This document shows positions 35,295 to 44,429 of a stretch of 64,000 nucleotides of DNA, in pieces (the stretch's first letter is position 1; each line of letters opens with the position of its first letter). Source of the DNA: Lacrimispora celerecrescens (GTDB lineage Bacteria > Bacillota > Clostridia > Lachnospirales > Lachnospiraceae); NCBI RefSeq assembly GCF_000732605.1, contig NZ_JPME01000011.1, forward strand, positions 1 through 64,000. Direction: 5' to 3'. Made by a program: the position numbers and the translations under genes. The notes beneath the pieces are model-generated. The model saw nothing but the letters and a program-made list of their open reading frames with translations, had not been told where the DNA came from and did no database searches.

Positions 35295-37357
35295 ATGTGC
35301 TTCCAGGCTGAGGCGTTAAATAGAGATGCATTATTTACTGATGAGACAGAAAATTTCCGATTCCCGGCAGAGCCTGTGTGGGGGATGATGTGATTCTGTA
35401 TTTTCGGACGGCAAAGGACAATGTGGACCAGGTCTGTTATATCCAAGAGGGGTTAAGCAGAGAGACGGCCATGGAAAAGGCAGAGTCTGACGGACAGTTC
35501 GATTATTATAAACATAAATTGACGGCAGGACATGAGAATATCTGCTACAGCTTTAAGGTGGTTAGGGACGGCGATGTATGCTATTATAACCGGCTGGGTG
35601 TTTCCGGGGATAACCCGGCAGGGTTTTATTTTCGCATTGTTCCCGGTTTTTCTACGCCTGACTGGGCCAAAGGGGCCGTTATGTATCAAATTTATGTAGA
35701 CCGGTTCTGCAACGGAGACGTGTCCAATGATGTGGTAGACGGAGAGTATGTATATATTGGCCGCCCGGTATCCAATGTACAGGAATGGGAGAAATATCCC
35801 AACCAGATGGATGTAGGATATTTTTACGGCGGTGATTTACAGGGAGTATGGAACAAGCTGGATTATTTAAAGAATCTTGGCGTTGATGTCATATATTTTA
35901 ATCCCATTTTTGTATCACCATCGAATCATAAATATGACTGCCAGGATTATGATTACATTGATCCTCATTATGGTCTGATCGTTAAGGATGGGGGGCAGCC
36001 TGTGGCAGCGGATGCGGTGGATAACCGGCTTGCATCAAAATACATGATTCGTACGACAGATAAAGAAAATTTAGAAGCAAGCAATGAATTTTTTGCCCGG
36101 TTTGTGGAAGAGGTGCACAAACGAGGGATGAGGGTTATCCTGGATGGGGTATTTAATCACTGCGGCTCTTTTAATAAATGGCTTGATGGAGAGCGGATCT
36201 ATGAGATGTCCGGAGAGTACGAGCCGGGAGCCTATGTGTCAAAGGACAGTCCGTACCGGTCGTTTTTTAAATTTTATGATGAAGAAGCATGGCCCTATAA
36301 TGGATCCTACGACGGCTGGTGGGGGCATGCAACCCTTCCCAAGCTTAATTATGAGGACTCCCGGACTTTGTATGAGTATAGCCTTCAGATCGCCAGAAAG
36401 TGGGTTTCCCCACCCTACAATGTAGATGGATGGCGGCTTGATGTTGCAGCAGATTTGGGACACAGCAGCGAATATAACCATAAGTTCTGGAGAGATTTCC
36501 GTAAGGCGGTTAAGGAGGCCAATCCAGAGGCCATTGTGCTGGCTGAGCATTACGGAGACCCGTCCAGCTGGCTCCAAGGTGACCAGTGGGATACGGTCAT
36601 GAATTATGATGCCTTTATGGAGCCGGTAACCTGGTTTTTAACAGGCATGGAAAAGCACAGCGACGAAAGAAACCCCGGCCTGTTTGGGGATGGCGATAGC
36701 TTTTTTAAGTCCATGAATTACCACATGAGCCGCATGATGACAGGTTCCATTCAGGTGGCCATGAATGAGCTGTCGAATCATGACCATTCCCGATTTATGA
36801 CCAGAACGAACGGCCGGGTGGGACGGACCTCCACTCTGGGCCCGGAAGCAGCCTCTCAGGGCATCAACAATGGGATCTTTAAGGAGGCGGTTATGATCCA
36901 GATGACCTGGCCCGGCGCTCCCACGATTTATTACGGAGACGAAGCCGGTGTCTGCGGCTGGACGGATCCTGATAACCGGAGAACCTATCCCTGGGGCAGA
37001 GAGGATTTAGAACTGATCGAGTTTCACCGGTATATGACCGGGCTTCATCACAGCATACCGGCATTGCGCCTGGGGTCCTTAAAACAGCTTCTGGCTGGGA
37101 GACATCTCATCTCCTATGGACGTTTCTTAAAGGACAGCATTTGTGCTGTGGCGGTCAACAATCTTCCGGAAGAACGGCAGATTGGGATCCCGGTATGGCA
37201 GCTGGGAATGAAGGACGGGGAAATTATGTCCCGTTACATGCTGACCTATGAAAATGGGTATAATGTGGGTAAAATTCCTTATGAAGTGAAGGACGGTCAG
37301 GTGCTTGTCTCCATGCCGGGAACAAGCTCTGTTTTGCTGGTAGCTGAACGGGATTAG
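35295..37357 (+). pseudogene. GH13 alpha-glycosidase (neopullulanase-like), N-terminal single-base frameshift
   Basis: The main frame (from about 35378) encodes a GH13 enzyme with all four catalytic regions: VILDGVFNHCG, GWRLDVAADLG (nucleophile aspartate), VLAEHYGDP (acid-base glutamate) and ELSNHDHSRF. It would hydrolyse alpha-1,4 glucans or maltodextrins. The natural start seems to be 35295, giving MCFQAEALNRDALFTDETENFRFPAEPVWG, typical of this family's N-terminus, but that frame ends in ATGATGTGA. Adding one G to the G5 run at 35380-35384 joins it to DDVILYFRTAKDNVDQV. So the gene is frameshifted, or the run is miscounted. The rest looks intact and under selection, with a C-terminal beta domain. 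Confidence 0.8.
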
Positions 37358-37382
37358 AATTTTTATTTTTCTAAAAAAAACC

Positions 37383-37411
37383 TTGATTTTTTCATGTCCC
37401 TATGATAAAAT
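37383..37411 (+). promoter_or_regulatory. Promoter of the tRNA pair
   Basis: TTGATT (37383-37388) and TAAAAT (37406-37411) are 17 bases apart and lie 28 bases upstream of tRNA-Tyr. Confidence 0.6.
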
Positions 37412-37438
37412 AACACTCGCTTGCTTAATAAAGAGCAT

Positions 37439-37520
37439 GGGTGGGTTCCCGAGCGGCCAAAGGGGGCAGACTGTAAATCTGTTGTCGACGACTTCGAAGG
37501 TTCGAATCCTTCTCCACCCA
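37439..37520 (+). tRNA. tRNA-Tyr (GTA)
   Basis: An 82-base tRNA with a long variable arm. The acceptor GGGTGGG (37439-37445) pairs with TCCACCC (37513-37519), discriminator A at 37520. The T-arm is GAAGG-TTCGAAT-CCTTC. The anticodon GTA is at 37473-37475 in the loop of GCAGACTGTAAATCTGT. CCA is not encoded. Confidence 0.95.
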
Positions 37521-37560
37521 GTCCGTACCGTTTATAAGAACTGAAACGGTATATGAGAAT

Positions 37561-37646
37561 GCCGGCGTGGCGGAACAGGCAGACGCACAGGACTTAAAAT
37601 CCTGCGGGACTAATCTCCCGTACCGGTTCGATTCCGGTCGCCGGCA
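37561..37646 (+). tRNA. tRNA-Leu (TAA)
   Basis: An 86-base class II tRNA. The acceptor GCCGGCG (37561-37567) pairs with CGCCGGC (37639-37645), discriminator A at 37646. The anticodon stem CAGGA/TCCTG holds the loop CTTAAAA with anticodon TAA at 37595-37597. The variable arm is GCGGGACTAATCTCCCGT. It is co-transcribed with tRNA-Tyr, 40 bases upstream. Confidence 0.95.
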
Positions 37647-37653
37647 TGATAAG

Positions 37654-37690
37654 AAAAACCTTGTACTTTGATATGGAGTACAAGGTTTTT
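37654..37690. terminator. Terminator after the tRNA pair
   Basis: AAAAACCTTGTACT (37654-37667) pairs perfectly with AGTACAAGGTTTTT (37677-37690). It ends the tRNA transcript and could also serve the convergent LysR gene. Confidence 0.9.
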
Positions 37691-37738
37691 TGTTGTCTGA
37701 CATAAGAAAAATACTCAATTAATAGGAAGCTCTTTCAT

Positions 37739-38683
37739 TCATTTTTGACTGCTCCCCGCAATCTTTAAAAACTCCTCCATCGCCCGGGTGAACCGTCTCC
37801 CTGTTTTCCAATAGAAATATAGATTCCGATGGCAAAATTCACTTTCGATCTTATAGTAAACAACATTTGGATGAGAGAGAACCTGCGCAATCAGTGTGTC
37901 ACTAATAAAGGATATTCCCATACCTGAACAAGTGATATTGTAAGAGGTAAGCTGCTGGTCAAGCTCAAATACAATATTTGGAGTAATGTCATGATCCTGA
38001 AGAATTTCCATCGCGCGTTTCCTTGTATCGTTTTCTGGCTTCAGCATAATAAATGGTTCCTTTTCAAATAGATTCAGCGGTACTGGCTTAATTTTTTCTT
38101 CCAAAAAGGAACCGTCAAGAATCCGCTGTACCGGAACCTGATACTGCTCTGCTTCTCGGTTAATTTCAAAGGTCTTCGGTACAGCCAGAAGCAAATGTTC
38201 TTCCTTGTAAATACTATTATCAAATATCCCTTTGTCCAGAGAACAATTATCAATCATCAAATCAATTCTGCCGTTCTGAAGATACGATGCCAGCTCCGCT
38301 GTGCTCTCTTCAATTAACTCGATCTTAACCATTGGAAACCGTTTTGTAAATTCGCCCATTAAAGGAGGCAGTACCCATGAAGAAAAAAGGCTGCTTCCTC
38401 CTAAAATCAGCTCTCCTACTTTTAAATCGCCCCAGTCATTTACAAAATTATAAAACTCGCTTTCAATATAGAGCATTTCTTCCACGGATTTAATATATTT
38501 TTTTCCGCATTCTGTCAGAGCCAAAGGTTTTGTACTTCTATCAAAAATCGGATATCCAATTTTAAGCTCGATTCTTTTTATTGTAGCACTCAGCGAAGGC
38601 TGCGAAATAAAAAGTTTTTTTGCAGCTTTGGAAAAACTTTGTTCTTTGTATACCATATATACATAATCCATCCCCTTAAACAC
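37739..38683 (-). CDS. LysR-family regulator, probably of aspartase
   Basis: A 314-residue regulator with a LysR winged helix-turn-helix at the N-terminus (DYVYMVYKEQSFSKAAKKLFISQPSLSATIKRIELKIGYPIFDR) and a ligand-binding domain from about residue 90. I chose the GTG at 38683, because AAAGGAGG lies 6 bases upstream; the longer frame to ATG 38704 would place this ribosome binding site inside the gene. It is divergent from aspA, and a perfect palindrome lies in the shared 138-base gap, so it probably controls aspA in response to an amino or dicarboxylic acid. Confidence 0.88.
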   Translation of the reverse strand: MFKGMDYVYMVYKEQSFSKAAKKLFISQPSLSATIKRIELKIGYPIFDRSTKPLALTECGKKYIKSVEEMLYIESEFYNFVNDWGDLKVGELILGGSSLFSSWVLPPLMGEFTKRFPMVKIELIEESTAELASYLQNGRIDLMIDNCSLDKGIFDNSIYKEEHLLLAVPKTFEINREAEQYQVPVQRILDGSFLEEKIKPVPLNLFEKEPFIMLKPENDTRKRAMEILQDHDITPNIVFELDQQLTSYNITCSGMGISFISDTLIAQVLSHPNVVYYKIESEFCHRNLYFYWKTGRRFTRAMEEFLKIAGSSQK

Positions 38684-38706
38684 TGTAAACCTCCTTTGTT
38701 TCATGC

Positions 38707-38724
38707 TATAACTTTAGAGTTATA
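38707..38724. promoter_or_regulatory. Palindromic candidate LysR operator
   Basis: TATAACTTTAGAGTTATA is a perfect 7-4-7 palindrome. It contains the T-N11-A pattern of LysR-type sites. It lies just upstream of the LysR start and 23 bases before the aspA -35 box. Confidence 0.6.
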
Positions 38725-38746
38725 CCAATTATAGAAATATAGGTAT

Positions 38747-38775
38747 TTGATTATATTATAAATAGATTTTATAAT
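38747..38775 (+). promoter_or_regulatory. Promoter of aspA
   Basis: TTGATT (38747-38752) and TATAAT (38770-38775) are 17 bases apart, 47 bases upstream of the aspA start. Confidence 0.65.
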
Positions 38776-38821
38776 AAATACAATACAAAACGGTATTTTA
38801 CCGATTACGGAGGATTAGACA

Positions 38822-40267
38822 TTGGATAGCATAAATAACATAGATTACAGAGTCGAAAAGGATTCAATAGGAATGAAAGATGTGCCGGGCAATGTGTATT
38901 ACGGCGTACAATCAATGCGTGCGGCAGAAAACTTTCATATTACTGGTCTCAACATTCACCCAGAAATCATTAACAGTCTGGCTTACATAAAGAAAGCAGC
39001 TGCCATAACGAACCATGAGATAGGTCTTCTGGACAGGAAAACTGCAGAAGCGATTATTCAGGCATGTGATGAAATTCTGGCAGGACAATTCCGCAAAGAC
39101 TTCATCGTTGATCCGATTCAGGGCGGCGCAGGAACTTCTCTGAATATGAATGCCAACGAAGTGATTGCAAACCGTGCGATTGAGATTCTTGGAGGACAAA
39201 AAGGCGATTATTCCATTGTCAATCCCAATGATCATGTAAACTGTGGACAGTCCACTAATGATGTCATTCCTAGTGCCGGGAAAATGACTTCTTTAAGACT
39301 CCTTAAAAAACTGAAAATAGAACTTCTCCGGCTGCATCAGGCATTTTGTGAAAAAGCCGACGAATTTGACCATGTCCTGAAGATGGGGAGAACCCAGATG
39401 CAGGATGCAGTCCCCATTCGGTTAGGTCAGGAATTTAAGGCTTATTCAACAGCAATTATGCGTGACCTCCGCCGTATGGACAAAGCCATGGAAGAAATGT
39501 GTACTTTGAATATGGGTGGAACAGCCATAGGAACTGGAATCAACGCTGATGTAAATTATTTGAAACGTATTGTGCCTAATTTAGCGAAGGTGTCTAATAT
39601 GGAATTAGTGCAGGCGACGGATCTGATAGATGCGACACAAAATCTTGATTCTTTTGTTGCCGTATCAGGTGCTGTCAAGGCCTGCGCTGTGACATTGTCT
39701 AAAATAGCCAATGATCTTCGCCTGATGTCTTCCGGACCAAGAACAGGCTTTCATGAAATCGACCTCCCTGCGAAGCAGAATGGCTCCTCCATTATGCCGG
39801 GAAAAGTAAATCCGGTGATTCCTGAAGTTGTAAACCAGGTTGCCTTTAATATCATTGGGAATGATGTAACCATCACCATGGCCGTAGAGGCCGGACAATT
39901 GGAATTAAATGCATTTGAACCTATCATTTTTTATTGTATGTTCCAGTCTATTGACACTCTTTCCTATGCTGTACAGACATTTGTAGATAACTGTGTATCT
40001 GGCATTACAGCGAACGAAGCAAGATGCCGTTTCCTGGTAGATAACAGTGTTGGGATCATCACAGCGATTTGCCCCCACGTTGGGTACCAAAAGGCGGCAG
40101 ATATTGCTAAGAAAGCCATGTTAAGCGGCAAACCCGTAAGAACTCTGATTCTGCAGGAGAAGCTTTTAGGGGAAGAAGAACTGGACCATATATTAGATCC
40201 GGTACAAATGACAGAGCCGGGGATATCCGGGAAAAATTTATTGTTAAAGAAAAAGCTGGAAGCGTAA
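38822..40267 (+). CDS. aspA: Aspartate ammonia-lyase
   Basis: A 481-residue enzyme of the fumarase/aspartase superfamily that interconverts aspartate with fumarate and ammonia. Conserved regions are QGGAGTSLNMNANEVIANRA (near residues 98-117), NPNDHVNCGQSTNDVIPSA (near 137-155), KMGRTQMQDAVPIRLGQEF (near 186-204) and the mobile signature loop GSSIMPGKVNPVIPEVVNQV (near 322-341). The N-terminal MDSINNIDYRVEKDSIGMKDVPGNVYYGVQSMRA favours aspartase over fumarase. It starts with TTG, supported by GGAGG eight bases upstream. The gene stands alone with its own promoter and terminator. Confidence 0.93.
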   Translation: MDSINNIDYRVEKDSIGMKDVPGNVYYGVQSMRAAENFHITGLNIHPEIINSLAYIKKAAAITNHEIGLLDRKTAEAIIQACDEILAGQFRKDFIVDPIQGGAGTSLNMNANEVIANRAIEILGGQKGDYSIVNPNDHVNCGQSTNDVIPSAGKMTSLRLLKKLKIELLRLHQAFCEKADEFDHVLKMGRTQMQDAVPIRLGQEFKAYSTAIMRDLRRMDKAMEEMCTLNMGGTAIGTGINADVNYLKRIVPNLAKVSNMELVQATDLIDATQNLDSFVAVSGAVKACAVTLSKIANDLRLMSSGPRTGFHEIDLPAKQNGSSIMPGKVNPVIPEVVNQVAFNIIGNDVTITMAVEAGQLELNAFEPIIFYCMFQSIDTLSYAVQTFVDNCVSGITANEARCRFLVDNSVGIITAICPHVGYQKAADIAKKAMLSGKPVRTLILQEKLLGEEELDHILDPVQMTEPGISGKNLLLKKKLEA

Positions 40268-40305
40268 CTGCCATACCTTTAAGGGGTGTATATTCACAAC
40301 GATAT

Positions 40306-40341
40306 AACGCCTGACGAAACCTTGAGTTCGTCAGGCGTTTT
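40306..40341. terminator. Bidirectional terminator after aspA
   Basis: AACGCCTGACGAA pairs perfectly with TTCGTCAGGCGTT across an 8-base loop, followed by TT. It also closes the convergent kinase operon. Confidence 0.85.
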
Positions 40342-40348
40342 GGCTGTG

Positions 40349-41692
40349 CTAATTTGATTGTTCTCCTTTCGGCTGGACCTTATTAATTCCTGGTATCTGA
40401 AACCAGAACACACTGCCTTTACCTACTTGCGAATCCACTCCGTAGTCACCATGATGCAGCTCAACAATTTTTTTAACAATGGACAGTCCAAGGCCGGTTC
40501 CTGTGATCGCACGTTTATGCCTTTTATCAATTTTATAATATCTGTCCCAGATGTAAGGCAGATTATCCTTGCCAATGCCCTCACCATGATCTTCCACTTC
40601 AATTCTGACCACTTTGTCTGTGACTTTTTGCCGAATGATAATAGTTAAATCGTTTGTGCTGTAATGAATTGCGTTCGTCAGCAAATTATAGATTGCCTGT
40701 GTTATTTTCACTTCATCCGCATTTACGAAGACCTCCTCGTCATGTTCGAAAACAAGGTTGTAATTCTCTTTTTTAACCAAGTCGGCTATTCTGCCAACGG
40801 TTTTATCAATGCTTTCAGTCATGTTATATGCTGCCGTGTTTAGCTCCATTGTACCGGTTTCCAATCGGGAGACATCAAGAATATCATTTACTAAAGAGGA
40901 TAGCCGCTGGGTTTCATCCATGATCGTCTGCGTTTGCTCCGAAGTAATTTCATCAGGGAAATCATGCATCATTTCAGCATGGCTATATATTAGAGCGAGA
41001 GGAGTTCTCAAGTCATGGGAGATATTAGCCATAAGTTCGCGCCTTAACCGTTCCACCTTTGAGAGCTCGGAAGCAGAATGATTCAATGTGTCCGATAATT
41101 CGTGGATTTCTCTGTAGCCCTTGCCAGAAAAATGAATATCATAGTTTCCGGTTGCCAGTATTTTAGCGCTCTTATTCAGTTTTTCGATTGGCTTTGAAAC
41201 GGTTTTGGCAATAGCAAATGCCAGAATAATGGATAAGACGAACATGATGCCAGTGACATAATACAACTGAACTTTTATCGTGGAGATCGTTGCATTGACA
41301 GGAGATATCATGGCATAAAAAACAAGGGAGACTGTTCTGCCATCAGACATGATAAAATCTCTTGTTTCGGTTATTGCCTGCCGCATTTGAGGTCTGTTTT
41401 CAGGGGCGGGCCTGTTTTCGGGATTTGGCCTGTTTGGCGGTACGAAATCATGAGCCGGAGTAACAAGTATTTCGGAATCGTCGGAAAGCTGCATGATAAT
41501 TTGATTGAGATTGGGATTGTCAATGTTTTTCTCAATCATAGCAATGGCGTTGTTTATTTCCTTTCTACGAATATCTTCATACATTTTACTTAGAAATACT
41601 GTTTCAAACAGCCACAGAATAACAAGAAGCAACGCGCAGAATCCAAGCAAAAAGATAAAGATTTTCCACATTAACCGCTGTGATTTTTTCAT
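40349..41692 (-). CDS. Sensor histidine kinase of the CotH/VTC operon
   Basis: A 447-residue membrane kinase of the OmpR-partner type. Membrane segments at about residues 9-32 and 145-165 enclose an external domain with a short degenerate repeat, PPNRPNPENRPAPENRP (near 85-101). HAMP, HisKA (ELMANISHDLRTPLALIYSHAEMM, histidine near 235) and HATPase domains (NLLTNAIHYS, DHGEGIGKDNLP, GTGLGLSIVKKI) follow. It lies 3 bases after its response regulator and is the last gene of the operon that begins with the VTC gene. It probably senses the state of the cell envelope or a polymer there; this is inference. Confidence 0.92.
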   Translation of the reverse strand: MKKSQRLMWKIFIFLLGFCALLLVILWLFETVFLSKMYEDIRRKEINNAIAMIEKNIDNPNLNQIIMQLSDDSEILVTPAHDFVPPNRPNPENRPAPENRPQMRQAITETRDFIMSDGRTVSLVFYAMISPVNATISTIKVQLYYVTGIMFVLSIILAFAIAKTVSKPIEKLNKSAKILATGNYDIHFSGKGYREIHELSDTLNHSASELSKVERLRRELMANISHDLRTPLALIYSHAEMMHDFPDEITSEQTQTIMDETQRLSSLVNDILDVSRLETGTMELNTAAYNMTESIDKTVGRIADLVKKENYNLVFEHDEEVFVNADEVKITQAIYNLLTNAIHYSTNDLTIIIRQKVTDKVVRIEVEDHGEGIGKDNLPYIWDRYYKIDKRHKRAITGTGLGLSIVKKIVELHHGDYGVDSQVGKGSVFWFQIPGINKVQPKGEQSN

Positions 41693-41695
41693 GTG

Positions 41696-42382
41696 CTAGC
41701 CCTCGAACCGATAACCTAATCCCCGTAAAGTAGTAATAAACTTTGCATAAGGGCCTAAGGATTTTCTCAGTAATTTCATGTGTGTATCCAGCGTCCGGTC
41801 ATCGCCGTAATAATCAAATCCCCATACTTCTGTGAGAATTTTTTCGCGTGGAACAGCGATGTTTTTATTTCGAATCAAGAAGAATAGCAGATCATATTCT
41901 TTTGGGGCAAGATTTGCAAGAATGCCGTCAATTGAAACCTTATAGGCGGTCAAGTCTGCTTCAAATCCCTCTTTCCGAAATATGACATGTCCATTGTCAT
42001 TATCACTAGCAGCCGTATTTTTCTGTGTTCTGCGCAGGATCGCATTTACACGCATCATGATCTCCTTAGATGAAAAAGGCTTAACTACATAGTCGTCAAT
42101 GCCAACCTCAAACCCTAAAACCTTGTCATATTCCTCCCCTCTTGCTGATAGCATAATAACGGGAGTATCTAATGTTTTTCTGATTTCTTTTACCGCTGAA
42201 AACCCATCCAGCTCCGGCATCATAATATCCATGATAATGATATCAAAGGATTCCTTGCGGCAGGCCTCAACAGCTTCCATGCCGTCAGCTGCTTCAACAA
42301 CCTCATGTCCTTCAAAGACCGCATATCTTTTAAGTACGGTTCTAAGTCCGCTTTCATCGTCACAAACCAATATTTTTGCCAT
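41696..42382 (-). CDS. OmpR-type response regulator of the CotH/VTC operon
   Basis: A 228-residue regulator with a receiver domain (acidic CDDE at residues 7-10, phospho-acceptor in IIIMDIMMPELDGF near 53, conserved lysine in VVKPFSS near 104) and a C-terminal winged helix (APKEYDLLFFLIRNKNIAVPREKILTEVWGFDYYGDDRTLDTHMKLLRKSLG). Regulators of this class bind direct repeats spaced about 11 bp. Exactly such arrays occur before the first gene of its own operon (45839-45877) and before the repeat protein gene (46802-46851), which makes it the likely binder. Confidence 0.93.
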   Translation of the reverse strand: MAKILVCDDESGLRTVLKRYAVFEGHEVVEAADGMEAVEACRKESFDIIIMDIMMPELDGFSAVKEIRKTLDTPVIMLSARGEEYDKVLGFEVGIDDYVVKPFSSKEIMMRVNAILRRTQKNTAASDNDNGHVIFRKEGFEADLTAYKVSIDGILANLAPKEYDLLFFLIRNKNIAVPREKILTEVWGFDYYGDDRTLDTHMKLLRKSLGPYAKFITTLRGLGYRFEG

Positions 42383-42476
42383 AGTTTCACCACCTTATTA
42401 ACTGTAATTATAGCATGAAAGCAAATGAGTAGCCAGTACAAGGGGCTGAAGGATCACCTTCAGCCGTTTGTATTAT

Positions 42477-44399
42477 TTAATAAGTTTTTTTGGCTCTCAT
42501 TAAGAATAGGATCGCTCCGGATAGAAGGATAAGTGATATAAATACACTAACCGCATAGGTTGGATCCATTGCGTTTGCGGAGACAGCCTTACTCTGTTGG
42601 TTAGCTGCGTTCCTGCCGGGCATCCTGCTTGTCATTTCCGTCACTTGCGAAATTTGTTCTTCTGTCAAACCCATTTCCAAAAGCTGCTCTTTGATTTCAT
42701 CATTAAGCACACCGCTGTTTTCCTGCAAGATTGGCATGGCCTTCTCCATAAGCTCCCGGTCCGGCATACCTCCCATACCACCGAAGCCACCTTCCCACTG
42801 GCCGCCTTCGCCCCGGCTGCCTTCCCCTCGGCCGCCTCCGCCCATCATACTGCCCAGTACGGACAGATTAATACCGGAAGTATCAATTAATGCATCCTTA
42901 TCTGAATTTTGTCCATCTGTCGTAGAAGGAATGGTTCCGTTAAGCTGCCCGTCAATACTCTGAGCACGAAGGGTTCCCAGTTCAATAAAAACCGGAAGAG
43001 ATGCTTCATATTCTTCGTATGTGACAAAGGCGGAAACATCGTTTTTCACGTAGTTATTGATCTTTGCGTCTAAATCCATTACAGTTTCCGCAAAAACACC
43101 GCTTACAAAATAACCATCCACGATCTGTCGCAGGTATTCATGGTATTTGTCCTTATATTCCGGGACTTCAAGCAATTTATTAATGAGGGGGCGGTCTTCC
43201 ATGCTTACACCGCTGACAGGTGTGTCGATCGGGAAGTTTACAACGTCACTGGCGCTGTCACTCTGGAATCCGCCAAATGCAAGACCGTAATCCCAAGGCA
43301 AAACAGTGATTTTTCCATCGCGCTCATAAATGTAATAATTTTGCGCCATACCAGATGTATAACTGTCAAGATTTACAACCACCGTATGCGCTGCCAGATA
43401 GCGGAGAATTTCGTCCACATCAAAATACTGCTCCAGATTTGTTCCTTCATTTAAGTTTTTTATTGCGGTAATAACACGCTGTTTGTCTTTGTCGGAGTTT
43501 TTTTGAGATTGAGCATTGTTAAATATTGAACGATAGCTGCTTATATTATCATCAACGTAAACAAGGTCTCCGCCACCTCGTCCGCCCATACCGCCCATTG
43601 GAAAAGCGCCCATACCGCCGTTTTGGTTATTCAGCTGTTCCAATTGGCCTCCGGTATCATCGCTTTCCGGCATCTCCTGATTGCCTTGCCGGCGTTGCCC
43701 GCCAGCACCTGGCTGCCCATTAGCTCCCCGATCTGCGTCATCTTGACCGGTTATATGATCCGTGAAGTCTTCTCCTTGCCCCATCGTGGTTTTGACACTG
43801 TAGAGTTGTCCGCCGGACGTATCGTAAACCCTGTCAAGAAAAGATTTTTCATACCGTTCCAGCGCCAGGTAGAAGCCGAAATCTTCTCCATTAACTGTTA
43901 CGCTGGCATAATTCATAAGCGGTGTTTCTACACCTATATATTTCATAATGTCGTATGATAGATAGTCTTTCATATAGGTGTTATCACCCATCAGGTTATT
44001 AATGCAGAAGGTGTCCAACCCATAACATGTCTGCCCTTTTACATAATAACTAAATTTGAAATTAATACTATAACGGTCACTGTCGTCCATGCTGACTACC
44101 TGTGATAAGCTTGAATTGCCCTTGGTGCGAATACCGACTGTATGAAATGATTCACCGTTTATGACTAAATCCGCTGAAATGTATTCTTTATCTATGGCGT
44201 TGTCAAGCATTTCCTGCCACTCATTTTCATCGACACGTATATCTATTGTAAGGATCTCATCTCCGAACAGCTTTGATTCATAATCCATCACCTTTTTATT
44301 TTGATTCACTCCAGCGGCATAAACGATCATGACACAGGCGAACAGCGACAGGCAAACAAGCAGTGCCGTGATTTTTGCTATATGTTTGCTGGTTATCAT
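42477..44399 (-). CDS. CotH-family protein kinase-like membrane protein
   Basis: A 640-residue protein anchored at both ends: an N-terminal membrane segment (residues about 8-28) and a C-terminal one (about 610-632), with a large external part. The CotH core is visible: IRTKGNSSLSQ, YSINFKFSYYVKGQ, FCINNLMGDNTYMKDYLSYDIM and the metal-binding VLPWDYGLAFGGF. CotH proteins are atypical kinases; the Bacillus one phosphorylates spore coat proteins. Two glycine-rich low-complexity blocks interrupt it (around residues 235-285 and 515-545). The start could also be GTG at 44408. It lies 30 bases after the DUF4956 gene and before the response regulator. Confidence 0.88.
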   Translation of the reverse strand: MITSKHIAKITALLVCLSLFACVMIVYAAGVNQNKKVMDYESKLFGDEILTIDIRVDENEWQEMLDNAIDKEYISADLVINGESFHTVGIRTKGNSSLSQVVSMDDSDRYSINFKFSYYVKGQTCYGLDTFCINNLMGDNTYMKDYLSYDIMKYIGVETPLMNYASVTVNGEDFGFYLALERYEKSFLDRVYDTSGGQLYSVKTTMGQGEDFTDHITGQDDADRGANGQPGAGGQRRQGNQEMPESDDTGGQLEQLNNQNGGMGAFPMGGMGGRGGGDLVYVDDNISSYRSIFNNAQSQKNSDKDKQRVITAIKNLNEGTNLEQYFDVDEILRYLAAHTVVVNLDSYTSGMAQNYYIYERDGKITVLPWDYGLAFGGFQSDSASDVVNFPIDTPVSGVSMEDRPLINKLLEVPEYKDKYHEYLRQIVDGYFVSGVFAETVMDLDAKINNYVKNDVSAFVTYEEYEASLPVFIELGTLRAQSIDGQLNGTIPSTTDGQNSDKDALIDTSGINLSVLGSMMGGGGRGEGSRGEGGQWEGGFGGMGGMPDRELMEKAMPILQENSGVLNDEIKEQLLEMGLTEEQISQVTEMTSRMPGRNAANQQSKAVSANAMDPTYAVSVFISLILLSGAILFLMRAKKTY

Positions 44400-44429
44400 T
44401 GCCTTCACTTCCCATCTGTATTTTTTTCA

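Noticed and set aside
35378-37357. GTG at 35378 as the true start of the GH13 gene
   Set aside because: It has no ribosome binding site and begins in the middle of a conserved N-terminal segment, whose first 30 residues are found in the neighbouring frame from 35295.
37439-37646. tRNA pair as an integration site for a mobile element
   Set aside because: No integrase, no direct repeat of the tRNA 3' ends and no phage or plasmid genes are seen nearby; the flanks hold a normal promoter and terminator.
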